DNA from: Capsicum annuum
Taxonomy: Eukaryota; Streptophyta; Magnoliopsida; Solanales; Solanaceae
NCBI RefSeq assembly: GCF_002878395.1
Contig: NC_061119.1
Location: 15,863,960 to 15,927,959 of the forward strand
DNA length: 64,000 nucleotides
Direction: 5' to 3'
Notes under the pieces: model-generated
What the model was told of the DNA's origin: nothing
Database searches by the model: none
What the model saw: only the letters and a program-made list of their open reading frames with translations
Position numbers and translations under genes: made by a program
Shown: positions 7,900-20,425 of the stretch, one piece after another
How the letters are laid out: each line of letters starts with the position of its first letter
Numbering within the stretch: position 1 is the first letter of the stretch

Positions 7900-9043
7900 C
7901 AATATGAACAATATTTTTGTGTCACATGACTTAAACTTTAAGAACTAGACTTTGGATGAGCTTATAGCTCAATATGTGTACGATAAAGATAGAATTAAAC
8001 ATGACTAGATTGAAAGTGCTCATTTGACATCTACCTCTGGAGCTAAAACCATTGCAAGAAAGAGAAAATGAATCAAGGCTAAACGAATTGCAATCAAAAT
8101 GATGTCATTTTGTTTCCTTTGTAACAAACATAGTCATAAAAAGAAAAAATATTAAGAGTATGCTTCCTGGTGTGAAAAGAATGATAAAATTCTTAATATT
8201 GTTTGTTTAGAAGTTAATTGGATATGGTACCTAGTGAAATTTTGTGAATAGATACAGGTGCAGCTACTCACATAAGTGCCACTATGCATGATTGCCTAAG
8301 GAGCCAAAAATACATTTAGTTTAGCAATAGTAATAAAGCAGTTGTGGAGGCTATTGGTCTCTTTAGAATTCCATTAGATGTTGGGTCTTATTTGGAATTA
8401 TAAAAAACATTTATTGTACCATCTTTTAGATGGAATTTGATTTCTATTTCTTGTTTGGACATATATTGATACAATTGTTCTTTTGAAAATGAAATTTCTA
8501 GTTTTTCTCTACATTCTAATACTGTTGGAACTGGTACTCTAACTGAATAAGTTATACAAAATAAATATCTGATCCTCATGCAACAATGAAAATCTGCATT
8601 CAAGTAATTTTGGTACAAAGTGCAAATTAATAAATGAGAATTCATAAATATTACGACATAAGTGATTAGGTCATATTTCTAAACAAAGGATCCAAAGGCA
8701 TGCATCAGAAGGAATTCTTAATTCTCTTGATCTGTTAGATTTTGAAATTTTTATAGAATGTATTTAGGAAAGACAAACAAATATAAGGAAAAGAGGTGCT
8801 TATAGGAGTAAACAACCTTTCCCTACGGCTTCATGGAATGCTCAACAATATTTCATAAAATTTATAGATGACTACTCCCGTTATATATCTCTCTATTTAA
8901 ATCATAAGAAGTCATAATCTTTGGATGTTCTTAAAAATTTTAGCAATAAAGTTCAAACTCAATTAGGCAAGAAAAGTAAGGCTGTCAAATCTAATCGTGG
9001 AGGAGAATATTACGGTAGATACAATGGATCAGGTGAAAAACGT
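7900..9043 (+). pseudogene. Copia X gag end, protease and integrase (first half)
   Basis: Gag end: LDELIAQYVYDKDRIKHD and a CCHC-type knuckle start CFLCNKHSHKKKK (about 8110-8148) that has lost its last cysteine. Protease: WIDTGAATHIS-type reading at about 8245-8280, with DTG kept. Integrase: LGHISKQRIQRHASEGIL (about 8668) and FIKFIDDYSRYISLY (about 8855), then SNRGGEYYGRYNGSG up to 9039. Many stops and frame changes are present. The reading is cut at 9043 by GypA and resumes in the expected frame at 43113 once one copy of the 5 bp TSD is discounted, which proves that the halves belong together. Confidence 0.85.
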
Positions 9044-11467
9044 TGTAATACCCCATATTTTCTTAGCATAATTTAAAACTCAGCACGTGAGTATTCGTAC
9101 ATAAATTTTTTGAATTACTCAGTATTTCTTAGTTTAGAGCCCACAATTGAACTACCTTTTCAATGATATAAGATTCGCCTTAATCCGATAAACGAGTAAG
9201 AAGTTATGGTGATTTTAAGTTTTAGTTGTAAAGCACCGTGATTTGTGCCCATAGAGAATCGCGGAGAAGTGCAAAATCACAATTGTCACTTTCTAGTGAA
9301 GCTTCACAATCATGGTGCATTGCGGTGGAGTCCAATTTAACATCTAGCGATTTCCAGTGAGCCAGCACAATGTCAGCGCATCACGGTGAAATTCCAGGTC
9401 TCAACTAGTGGGAGACCGCGATCCCACCGCATCGCGCCAATGGCCAAAATGGAACTCATCAATTTTAAGTTGCCCGACGCGATCTTGGCGTGTCACGTCG
9501 GAGCCAAAAATCAGGGTTTTCAGTTTCCAGCCCGAGTTTGTAAATTCGTTTAGGGGTATGTGGATCTTTTTCCATAACCCTAATCAGCCTAAAACACGAG
9601 ATTTAACCCCTAAGTGACCTAAATAATCATTATTTATTCAACTCCTCTCAAATTGAAGATCCTCTTTCTCAGGAACAAAAACCCTATCTCTCAAATTCAA
9701 GGCCAAATCTCAATAATTCTCCATCAATCCTCTCAGATTCATTAACCCAGTTATGTTAGATGTTTATTCATGGGTTGCTTTCACCCATGGAATCCATGTA
9801 ACCGATTTTAATAATGAAGTTATAATCTTTTCAAGTTTCTTTGATTTTAAATTAAGTATTCAATCGTGAATCTCCATGAACTATGATTCTACACCGTGTA
9901 TAAATGAAATAGTTGTTATTTTTCAACTCCTCATGTTTTAATGTTATCATTCATTGAGTTAAATCATGATTTAGTGCTATTCATGTTGCATTCAAGCTAT
10001 TACTACAAACTCCATAACATTCTAATGATTTGACTAAGCCCTGAATTGCAAGTGTTTGATAAAATGCTTACAAGAATAAGTACTTCATAAAGGTTTTTCA
10101 TGATAAGTCCTCTAAGTTTAATATTGTATCACTAAGTTTGATTTTATGTCCTGGGGGTATTGAATACCCAAACATAGCTGTTTTACTTAGTCTTGTCTCA
10201 GTATCTTCAGAATAGCTTCAGAATATATATTATCAGCATTACCAGATCAATCAGTTAACCTCAGAATAGTTAGTAACTCAGTGTAATTCAGTTGGGAGTA
10301 GGATTTTACACTGAGTGAGTGTAGGAATGGTGGCATCCCCGTCAGATAGGTAGAATCGCTAGTAAAAATCCCTAAACTTCAGAACTATGTAGCCAGCGTA
10401 GGATATGAGAACTTACTCATCAGTCTAGGCTTGACTATCTCATAGGGGTCACCCATCAGATTATGCTTGACACCCTTAGTCCTTTGGGACAACAAAGTAT
10501 ACCAGTTTAGTGGATCCACATAGCCAGTGTTATTGCCTATGGCACGGTACTAACACTCTTCCAACTAGGGTTACAGGTTGGACCCCAATTAGCTCAGATT
10601 AGGCCATGCAAGTTATATAATACCTCCTACAGTCTCACCCACAATCTCAGTCACAGTCTCAGTTCAATTATTCAGTCTCAGTTGTTTGACCATGGCATAC
10701 AGATATCAGTGATTTAGTATCAGATTTTAGTATAAATAGACTATATTCAGAATATGTTATATGCTTGATCATGTATTTTTAGTATTTACATCCTTTCATA
10801 CATACTCAGTATTTATAGATTTCACTTATTCCCATTTATCTATAGATTTCATGCGCTTTAGTTAGTATTTTATATCGTATATGTACATTTAGATGTTTAT
10901 TATTCCAATTCATAAAACCATGTATATTAGCACACCTCATTTATCATAGCAGTACATTCAAAGTATTAATCAAATACTCTTTATTTTGCTCTATGATGTA
11001 TTATAGGATAGGTTTAGACATCTAGTTTCCAGATCACTCATTGATTTTGTAGACCCTCAGCAGTAGCAGTGGTGAGCCCTCATATTTCAAGGGCTAATTC
11101 TTTTTACTTAATGCCTCTATTATAGTAGTTAGTGGAGTTAGTTGGGGACTATCCTATCAACTCTCAATTAGTTTGTTTAGAGGCTTTTTAGACACTACGG
11201 TCAGTTATTCAGAATTCAGACTTCAGTTAGACCATTAGTTAGTTATTCAGTTTATCAATATTTTATTAGATTCAGACAGTTGTTTTCCAGTTTTATGAAT
11301 TAGTTTTGATCTTAGATATAATAACCTTATGGCATATCAGTTAATATTCCACAGTTATGATTATGATATTCAGTTCTCAAACCAGGTACCAGCTCATGGC
11401 TTAGGTTGTGGTCCCTTGGGACTGTAAGCATCATGTGATACCTAGGGTGTACTCTTGGGGCATTACA
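9044..11467 (+). repeat. 5' LTR of GypA
   Basis: 2,424 bp, from TGTAATACCCC to GGGGCATTACA. It contains the palindrome GGGTATTGAATACCC at 10155-10169 and GC-rich islands around 9240-9500. The 69-residue ORF at 9408-9617 lies in the GC-rich patch and is not conserved in the other LTRs. Divergence from the 3' LTR is rich in CG to TG/CA changes. Confidence 0.92.
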
Positions 11468-11470
11468 AAC

Positions 11471-11483
11471 TTTGTATCAGATC
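11471..11483 (+). promoter_or_regulatory. Primer-binding site of GypA
   Basis: TTTGTATCAGATC, three bases after the LTR end, is a decayed form of the initiator-Met-type primer site. The same spacing and a similar sequence are seen for GypD at 54071-54083. Confidence 0.65.
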
Positions 11484-11689
11484 CTAAGGTTTTAAAGTGT
11501 CCTAGGAAGTTTGAAAGTTGCATCAAGTATAGTCTTGTGCATGGGTGTGTAACGCGTCACACTTATGGGCAAGATGCTACAAGGCATTTAGGAAAAAAGT
11601 CTCCCTTCTTTCAGTATTCATGTCATGTAGCTGAGCATTGCTCATGTTAAACTCTCTATATAATCTAATCTTTCTTTCATTTACATAGC

Positions 11690-12940
11690 ATGCCTCCCAA
11701 AAAGAATAAAAGAAGAGGAGTAGGAAACCAACCAGAGCCTTCGCCCATCTAGGTAAATCCTTTGGACGAGTATGTCTCTTATATAGAATTCAGAGTTGCG
11801 TTCACCACTGTTTAAATTTCCATAGCAGCTTGAAATGAATGGACAGCTTCTATTCAGGCCAACCTAGTGGCCAATACTGTACAGTCAGGATTCGGGACTT
11901 CACCCGAATGAACCCTCCTTCCTTTATGGGGTCCAAGTCTGAAGAAGATCCATAGGAATTCTTAGATATGGTGCAGAAGGTAACAGATATTATGGGGGCA
12001 ATATCTAGTAAGAGTGATGAGTTGGCTTCATATCAATTACAGGATGTAGCCCATACATAGTTTAATCAGAGGAAGGTAGATAGGGGTATTAATGAAGGGC
12101 CTGTAGAATGGGAAGAATTTTCCATATCCTTCTTATATAGATTCTTCCCATTGGAGTTAAGGGAGGACAAGCTGTTAGAATTTATTAATTTGAAGCAAGG
12201 AAGCATGAATACGAAGGAATATTCCATCAAGTTTACTCAGTTAGCTAGATATATTCCTCATGTAGTAGCTAACAGAAGGTCCAAGATGAGTATGATTATG
12301 TCTAGTGTATATGACAGTTTGGTCAAGGAGTGTAGGACCACAATACTTATCAGGATAATGGACTTGTCTAGGCTGATGTTTCATGCTCAACAGGTAGAGA
12401 ATAAGAAGATTAAGGAGAGAGACGGGGTCAAGAGGGCTAGAATGGGTATTTTTAATTTTAACCAGCCTGGGTCAAAAATTGGTAATCATTCTCAATTCCA
12501 TCAGAGGTCTTTTGCCCCAGCACCCTCTTCATCTAGTGACTTAGTACCCAAATTTAGAAATGATAATAGGGATAGGGCACAAGGCTCTAAGTCCTAAGGT
12601 AGTGTTAACAGTGCTCGTATGAATCCTCTATGTCAGAAATATGGCAGATACCAACAGGGTAAGTGTAGAGTGGGAAGTGATGTACGATTTGGATGTGGCA
12701 AACCATGTCATCAAATTCGATAATATCGGGTAGTTTCTTATAAAGGTACAGAGTTGCACCAATAGGGCCAGTCCAATTAGTCCTCAGTTCCAGCCGATCG
12801 CCCGACTCAGCAGGGTGCCACTTTCAAGGCTACAAGTGGCTAGCATCCAAATAGATTTTATGCTCTTCAGCTCCACCAAGATTAGGAAAATTCTACTAAC
12901 GTAGTTACTAGTATGTTGCAGGTCTTTCATTTACATATTT
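11690..12940 (+). pseudogene. GypA gag
   Basis: Starts MPPKKNKRRG at 11690, the basic gag start typical of Tekay/Del elements. The core KDPQEFLDMVQKVTDIMGAI-like stretch leads to the longest open piece at 12151-12597 (ELREDKLLEFINLKQGSM, EYSIKFTQLARYIP), the retrotransposon gag fold. The knuckle region around 12630-12725 (GKCRVGSDV, then GCGKPCHQIR) has lost one or more of the zinc ligands. Stops at about 11750, 11812 and 12058. Gag forms the particle that packages element RNA; this copy is dead. Confidence 0.85.
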
Positions 12941-14358
12941 AAGCTTTACTAGACCCTGGAGCTTCTTTTTCTTTTGAAACTCCATATATAGCCGTCAACT
13001 TCGGAGCTAGTCCCAAAACTCTAGCAGAACCTATTTTTGTGTGCACCCCAGTAGGTGATTCCATCATTTCCAGGCAGGTATAAAGGAACTGTCTGTCATA
13101 ATATCTCAGAAAGTTACTTCAGTTGATCTTGTGAAGTTAGAGATGACAAATTTTTGATATCATTCTCGACATAGATTGGCTCCACTCATGCTATGCCTCA
13201 GTTGATTGTAGGAACCGAATAGTTAATTTTAAGTTCCCAAATGAACCATCCATTGAATGGAGGGGTAGTACCACAACTCTTAGGGGTCAACTTATTTCGT
13301 ACCTTAGAGCAAGAAAAATGATATCCCAGAGGTGTATTAACAATCTTGTTTAAGTCAAAGACTCTAGATCAAAAACTTTAATTCTTGAGTCAGTTCCAAT
13401 AGTAAATGAATTTTCAGATATATTTCCTAAAGATATTTTCGGAGTTTCTCCTGAAAGGGAAATAGACTTCGAAATAGACCTTCTTCCAGATACTTAGACT
13501 ATCTCTATTCCACCATACAGAATGGCTTCAGTAGAATTTAAAGAGTTAAAGGAATGCCTAAAGGATCTCTTAGATAAAGGATTCATCAGATCTAACATCT
13601 CCTAATGATTCGCACCAGTTTTATTCATATGTAAGAAAGACGTTTCTCTCAAAATATGTATTGACTACCGTCAGATGAACAATTTCACAGTAAAGAATAA
13701 GTAACCACTTCCAAGAATCAATGACTTGTTTGACCAACTTCAGGGTGCCAGCTACTTTTCTAAGATAGACCTCTGATCTAACTATCATCAACATAAATTC
13801 AGAGAATGTGACATTCCAAAAATAACTTTTCAAACTCGATATAGTCACTTTGAATTTCTAGTCATGTCCTTTTGTCTTTTAAATGCCCCAGCAGCCTTCA
13901 TGGACTTGATTAACAGAGTGTTCAAGAAGTACTTGGACATGTTCATCTTAGTCTTCATTGATGACATTCTTGTTTACTCTTATAGAAAAAATGATCATCT
14001 AAAGCACCTCAAAATAGTACTTCAGACTCTCAAAACTCATCAGGTCTTCACCAAAATCAGTAGGTGCGAATTTCATCTAAGGTCAGTAGTATTCCTTGGT
14101 AATATTATTTCTAGTGATGGAATTAGAATTTATACTCAAAAGATCGAAGCGGTGAGAAATTGGCCTAGACCCATTACTCCATCAGACATCAGGAGTTTCT
14201 TGGTTTTGACTGGCTATTACCGTTGGTTTATTGAAGGGTTTTCATATATTTAATCCCTCATGTCCATATTGAATTAGAAGAAAATCAAATTTCAAAGGTC
14301 AGATTCCTGTGAGAAGAGTTTTCAGGAGTTGAAGACTCGACTCACCTCAGCCCCAGTT
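12941..14358 (+). pseudogene. GypA protease and reverse transcriptase
   Basis: Protease: LDPGASFSF at about 12950, where the catalytic D-S/T-G is now DPG. RT: the sequence leads with [24 protein letters not shown] (around 13410), then [22 protein letters not shown], and the catalytic VFIDDILVYS at about 13951-13980 with both aspartates kept. HQVFTKISRCEFH and FLGNIISSDGI follow. The tail TSAPVLT is cut by solo LTR B at 14363. Stops occur at several sites (for example 13498, 13603, 13774). The open piece 13864-14253 is a surviving part of RT. Confidence 0.9.
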
Positions 14359-14363
14359 CTTAC

Positions 14364-16782
14364 TGTAACACCCCGTATTTCCCTAGCATAATCTAAGTCC
14401 AAATACATGAGTATTTGTATACAAAATTTTTTAAAAACTCATTATTTTTCAGTTTAGATCCTGCCATTATGTAGGAAATTCAATTAGCTTTCCAATGATA
14501 TAAAATTTTCCCAAATCCGATAACTGGGCATAAAGTTATGGCGAATTTAAGTTTCAGTCGTTAGAACCAGTCATTTTAAACCTTAGCATGTCGCAGAGAA
14601 AGTCCAAATTAAAACTTCGCGATCATGGCACTTCGCGGAGCAGGAAAACTTTCCATTTGGGAACATTCAGTAGGTCTCTATGATGTTGGTGCATCGCAGA
14701 GGTAGCCAAATTGGCATTCCAAAGGCTTACCATGATAGCTCTACATTGTGATGTTTGTCTAGGTCCCAATTGTCCATTTTCTAATGGATTAGGGTGATAG
14801 TGGCGCGTCGCGCCAAGGCCAAAAATTGGGATGGACAGTTTTCAGCTTATATTTTAAATCTATTTAAGGGTATTTGGGTCTTTTTCCTAAGCCCTAAACT
14901 AATCCTAAAACACAAAATTTATCTCCAATTGACCAAAAAAATTATTTAGTATTCAATTCCCCTCAAATTAAAGATCCTCTTTTCCAAGAACAAGAAACCC
15001 TAGCTCTCAAATTCAAGACCAATCCTTAGGAACTCACCCAAAAATTCAAGAAATTCATTATCCCAGGTATGTTAGATATTCATCCATGGATTACTTTCAT
15101 CCATGGAGCCCAAGTAACCCATTTTAATCACCAAGTTCTAATGTTTTCAAGTTTTTATGCTTTAACTTATGATTTCATACATGAATCTCCATGCACTATT
15201 GATTTTATACCATGTTACCATGAAATTATCATTACTATTCAATTCTCCATGTTTTAATATTATTATTTATTGAATTAAACCATAATTTAGTACTATTATA
15301 TTGAATTCATGCTATTTTTATAAGTTGCATAGAATTCCTATGATTGTTTTAAACCCTGAACTACAAGTGTTTGATAAAATGCCTACAAGAGTGATTGATT
15401 TAAATAAAAGCCTTCATGTTTTGTCCTTCAATCTTTAGTGTCATTTTACTATTATTGTTTTGAGTCCTGGGGGTATTAAATACTCGAAATCCATAGCGGT
15501 TTAATTAGTCTAGTATCAATACATTATAGAATAGTCTTCAACACAAACTATCAGTATTATCAAAACAGTCAGTTACCAGTCAAATAAACTTAGAAAAGTC
15601 TAGTATTTCAGTGTTTTTTACTTAGGAGTATGATTTAGCACTGATGGCGACTTCCCCATCAAATAGGTAGAATTGTTAGTAGCAGTACCTATGCTCTAGA
15701 ACTACATAGCTAGCATAGGGTATGAGAAGTCACCTTTCAGATTAGGCTTGACTATCTCGCAGGGGTCACCCTTCAGTTCAGGATTGACACCCTTAGTCCT
15801 TTGGAAATTATATCAGTTTAGTGGATCCGCACAGCCATCGTCAGTACCCATGGCATGATATTAACACCCTTCCAACTGGGATTATAGGTTGGATCCTGAT
15901 TAGCTCAAATTGGGGAATGTCGGTTAGATGATTCCTCCCATAGTGTCAGATATAGTCTTAGTTACAGTCTCAGTTCAGTTATGCAGTCTTAGAGTTTCTT
16001 GACCAAAGCATACAGATATCAGTATTTTTTAGTATTTTAATTTACAGATTTTACTAAGCCCATGTTATATGCTTGGTCATGCATCTTCAGTATCTACAAA
16101 TTTTCTCATTTCTTCAATATTTACAAACTTTTATACATACTAATTATTTACAGATTCTCCATATTTTTAGTATCCACAAATTCCATGTTCTCTACTCAGT
16201 ACTCCATGTATTATATGCATATTCAGTTAATTATTAGTTTTCCTCATGAAACCAGGCATATTAGCCTAGCTCATTTAGCATACCAGTAAATTCAAAGTAC
16301 TGATTGCATACCTTTCTTATGCGCTATGATGTATTATATCATAGGTGCTGATGCTCAATTCTGAAATCGTGCGTATACCTCACTCCTCAGGCTATCAGCA
16401 GTACAATAGTAGTGGTAAGTTCTCATCATTCGAGGATAAATTATTTTACTTCACATCTCTATTTCAGTAGTTAGCAGAGTTAGTTAGGGGACTATCCCAT
16501 CAAGTCATAATCAGTCAGTCAGTTTTAGTGGCTTTTCAGACATTAGAGTCAGTTATTCAGTATTCAGATTTTCAGTTGACATGTTAGTTTATCATTATTT
16601 AATCATATTCAGTTAGTTTTTCTATAGATTCATATTTTAGTATTGATTCAATGGTTTTAGTATCCACAATTATGATATTATTATTTAGTGTTCATAACAG
16701 GTACCAGATCATGGGTTAGCTTGTGTTCCCTCAAGACTGCAAGCACCGTGTGACGCCCAGGGTGTACTCTCGAGGCATTACA
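14364..16782 (+). repeat. Solo LTR B inserted in GypA pol
   Basis: 2,419 bp, from TGTAACACCCCG to CGAGGCATTACA, flanked by exact 5 bp duplications CTTAC (14359-14363 and 16783-16787). Related to the GypA LTRs along its length, including the palindrome-derived GGGTATTAAATACTC at 15471-15485. No internal region is present, so it is a solo LTR left by LTR-LTR recombination. The polyprotein continues directly after it (LPDGSNG). Confidence 0.93.
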
Positions 16783-16787
16783 CTTAC

Positions 16788-18455
16788 TTTACCAGATGGT
16801 TCAAATGGGTGTGTTGTGTAAAATGATGCATCCAGAGTAGGTGTGGGTTTTGTCCTTATGTAGAGAGGTAAGGTTATAGCCTATGCCTCTAGACAGCTTA
16901 TGCCCATTGAGAAGAATTATCGGATTTATGTCTTGAGTTAGTAGTAGTAGTAGTATTTCCTTAAAGATTTTAAGGCATAATTATACGGGTTGCATGTTAA
17001 TGTGTTCACATATCATAAGATTTTGCAGTATGTGTTCTCTCCAAAAGATTTGAATTTCCATTAGAGGAGGTGGTTAAAGTTATTAAACGAGTATGACATT
17101 AGTGTTGTGTATCATCCGGGCAAAGCTAATACAGTAGTTGATGATCTTAATAGAGTGTCAATGGGTAGTATTGCTTATGTTGAGGATGGTAAGAGAAATT
17201 TAGCTCTGGAAGTTCATCGGCTTGCCTGACTAGGTGTCCGCTTAGTTTATTCAGCAGAAGGTGGTGTATTGGTCCAGAGTTGTTCTGAATCAAATCTAGT
17301 TTCCAAAGTGAAGGAAAAGAAGGATAGGGATACCAGCCTCATTAAATTGAAAGAATCAGTCACAGATTAGAAGGTGGGAGTTTTCTCTCATAGGGGAGAT
17401 AGTGTGCTGTATTTTTAAGTTTGTTTATGTGTACCGAATGTAGATGATTTGAGGTAACGAATTCTTGCAAAAATGCATGGTGTGCATTACTCGATTCATC
17501 CAGGGGCCACTAAGATGTACCATGATTTGTGGGAGGTCTATTTGTTGATTGGGATGAAGAGGGATATTATAGAGTTCGTAGCTAAGTGCTCTACATACCA
17601 GTAGGTTAAGATTAAGCACCAGAAGCCAAGTGGGTCCATCTAGGAGTTCAGTATTCCCACTTGAAAGTAGGAGGAAGTGAACATGGATTTTTTGATAGGT
17701 TTTCCTTATACTCATTATCAGCATGATTCTATTTGAGTAATCATTGATAATATAACCAAATAAGCTTATTTCTTACCAGTCCATACCTCTTATTCACCCG
17801 AGGACTATGCCATACTCTATCTCAAAGAATTGGTTAGTTTACAGGATGTTCCCTTATCTATCATCTAAGATAGAGGTACCTAATTTACCTTTCACTTCTG
17901 GAAAGCATTCCAAAAGGGTCTTGGTACTTAAATCCACCTCACAACAGCCTTCCACCCTTAGCCAGACAGTCAATCAAAAAAGACCATCCAGACTCATAGA
18001 GATATGATGAGAGAATGCATAGTTGATTTTAAAGGTAGTTGGGATGACTAATTACCTTTGATCGAACTCACATGTAATAATAGCTACATTCCAGTATCTA
18101 GATAGCTTTGTTTGAGGCTCTTTATGGGAGGAGATGTAGATCTTTGATTGGTTGGTTTGAAGTGGGTGAGGCTACATTAGTAGGGCCTAACTTGGTGTTT
18201 GATATGTTAGAAAAGGTCCAGTTGAACATAGAAAGGCTTAAAGAAGCCCAAAGCTAACAGAAATCCTATGCATATGTGAGGAGAAAAGATTTGGAGTTTC
18301 AGGTCAGTGATTTTATTTACCTGAGGTTCTCTCCCACGAAGGGAGTGAAGAGATTCTGGAAGGAATAAAGTTCAGTTCCCGATATATCAGTCCCTACAAA
18401 ATTCTCAGTTATTTCAGAAATGTAGTTTACGAGCTTGAGTTGCCTTCAGATCTAG
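16788..18455 (+). pseudogene. GypA RNase H and integrase
   Basis: RNase H: NDASRVGVGFVLM (about 16830), then IAYASRQLMPIEKNY, then VFTYHKILQYVFSPKDLN. Integrase: zinc-binding region HGVHYSIHPGATKMYHDL and AKCSTYQ (second cysteine pair damaged) at about 17470-17605; core MDFLIGFPYTHYQHD at about 17680, then VIIDNITK; IISDRGT-like stretch at about 17860. It is cut at 18460 by solo LTR C in the stretch VYELELPSDLAS and resumes at 40253. Many stops. The antisense ORF at 17425-17724 is a shadow. Confidence 0.88.
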
Positions 18456-20425
18456 CTTCATATAACGCCTTAAAAATCTGTCCCGAGATGCCATACGACG
18501 CTTGGAACCACAAGTGATCCCAATCTAACCTGTGAACTAGCATATTATTAAGAAACTAAATTATTACATAATAAATAACTATTTTGCTATGCGGAAACAT
18601 AGTCGTACTAAAGATCTAAAATAGATACAATACTGATGAAACTTTACAATCTGATAAATCTGAAGGATGGAATTAAAGTTTATATAACTGACTCTGAATG
18701 ACATCTATGAAGCCTCTACAATACTGACTATAGATAGTTGGGACATGCCTCAAGCTACCACTAATCAATACATATGAAAGTAAATGAATTGTACATGAAC
18801 TAAAACTGTCTGGAGTTCTCAAAGTAGGAGAACTCATCACCTGCTGGCTGGAATCTATAATTGTCTTATCGGGATACATAGGCTATAACTGGTACCTACA
18901 TTATGAGAAAATGTAGCCACACTAACGCATATGTGGATCAGTACTTCTGGAATGTACTGAGTATGTAGGGTTGAACATAATAAGTAAAATTGATTTCATA
19001 CGTAATCATAAAACATGAATGTTAAGTGTAAGTAGACTCACCAATAAGCTGGAATAAACTCAAAGCTAAATACATCTTAAAAAAGGAGAAATAAACATGA
19101 TCTTATAAGTTGGTGAGTCTCTACATTTAGTTTTTGTAAAACTTACTTTAATGATTTAAGTATAACTAAAGTTGAATACTGGGCATGTGCAACTAGACTG
19201 TACTTAGTCTGAATAACTGGACTAAAATTGTAGAGTATTATGCATATGAGAAAGGGACTAATTGAGTAACATAAGGTGACTGAGTAACATGAGGTAACTA
19301 TACATGAATTTGTGAAGACTGTATTATCTAAGAATGCAAGACCAAGCACATAACATGATTCTGAAATAGTCTATAAACTGAGGTACTATAATATTGATAA
19401 TTGAATAACTGATAACTGTACGCGATGGCCAAGCGAACTTAAAACTTAACTAAGTTACTGATCTGATTACCAGAGTGGGACTAGGATTGAGACTGTAACT
19501 AAGACTATAATTGAGACTATATACTGAGTTCTGATAACTGAGTAACTAATATCTAAGATGACTAATACTGTATTATTGATAAATTGGAGATTGTATCTAA
19601 CAGTCCCATTTCTATGGAACTATGTTTAGTTCTATACTGAGCTGAGTGACTGCATCTGATGGTCCTGAATCTGTAGAACTGAACTAGGTTCTATACTAGG
19701 TTTGAAACTTAAACTGTAAAAAGTAATCATCTAACCAACATACCCATCTCTGAACTGATTGGGGTCCAACCTGTAACCGTAGTTGGAAGGGTGTCAGTAC
19801 CGTGCCACGGATAAAGACAACTAAAGAGATACCCTCATCTGGTATGTACTCTAATGAGAATGGTGGAACCCTGAACTGACAGGTTAAAACACCTCATCAA
19901 CCCTTATCTGGAAAGTTTGATGTCTCAACCTATAGTGGCTACATTGTTATGGAATACAAGGATTGATTATAAGGAACACACCCTCTACAGGCAGGTGAGT
20001 CCCTATCCTTGTGTTCACTCAGTGTTGAATTCTACTTCCAACTAAAAAGACATTGAATCGATTTCCTAGTTCACACTAGTCTTAACTGAACTGTTACTGA
20101 TTGTACTATTTAATTGAGCGGAACTGAGTTTACTGAGTTTCATTGACTGAAAAAAATATTACTGAGTTTTGTTAACTGACTAAGTACTATAGAGGTCTGA
20201 ACTAATTATTGAATATTACTGAGGTCTGAACAAAACACTGAATGCTACTGAGCTATAAACTAAATACTGAATGCTAGTGAGGTCTGAACTAATTATTGAC
20301 TACTACTGAGGTCTGAACTGAATACTGAACGAGACTAGACTGATACTGAGTTTACTGAGATTTCTTAAATTTTGTAACTGGCTGAGTTCTATTAAGTTCT
20401 GTAACTGACTGAGAATACTACTAAT

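Noticed and set aside
12951..12959. DPG in the GypA protease as a novel active site
   Set aside because: The surrounding frame is full of stops, so this is decay of D-S/T-G rather than an adaptation.
17425..17724. 99-residue minus ORF
   Set aside because: It is antisense to the GypA integrase zinc-binding and core region, which reads on the plus strand with recognisable motifs.
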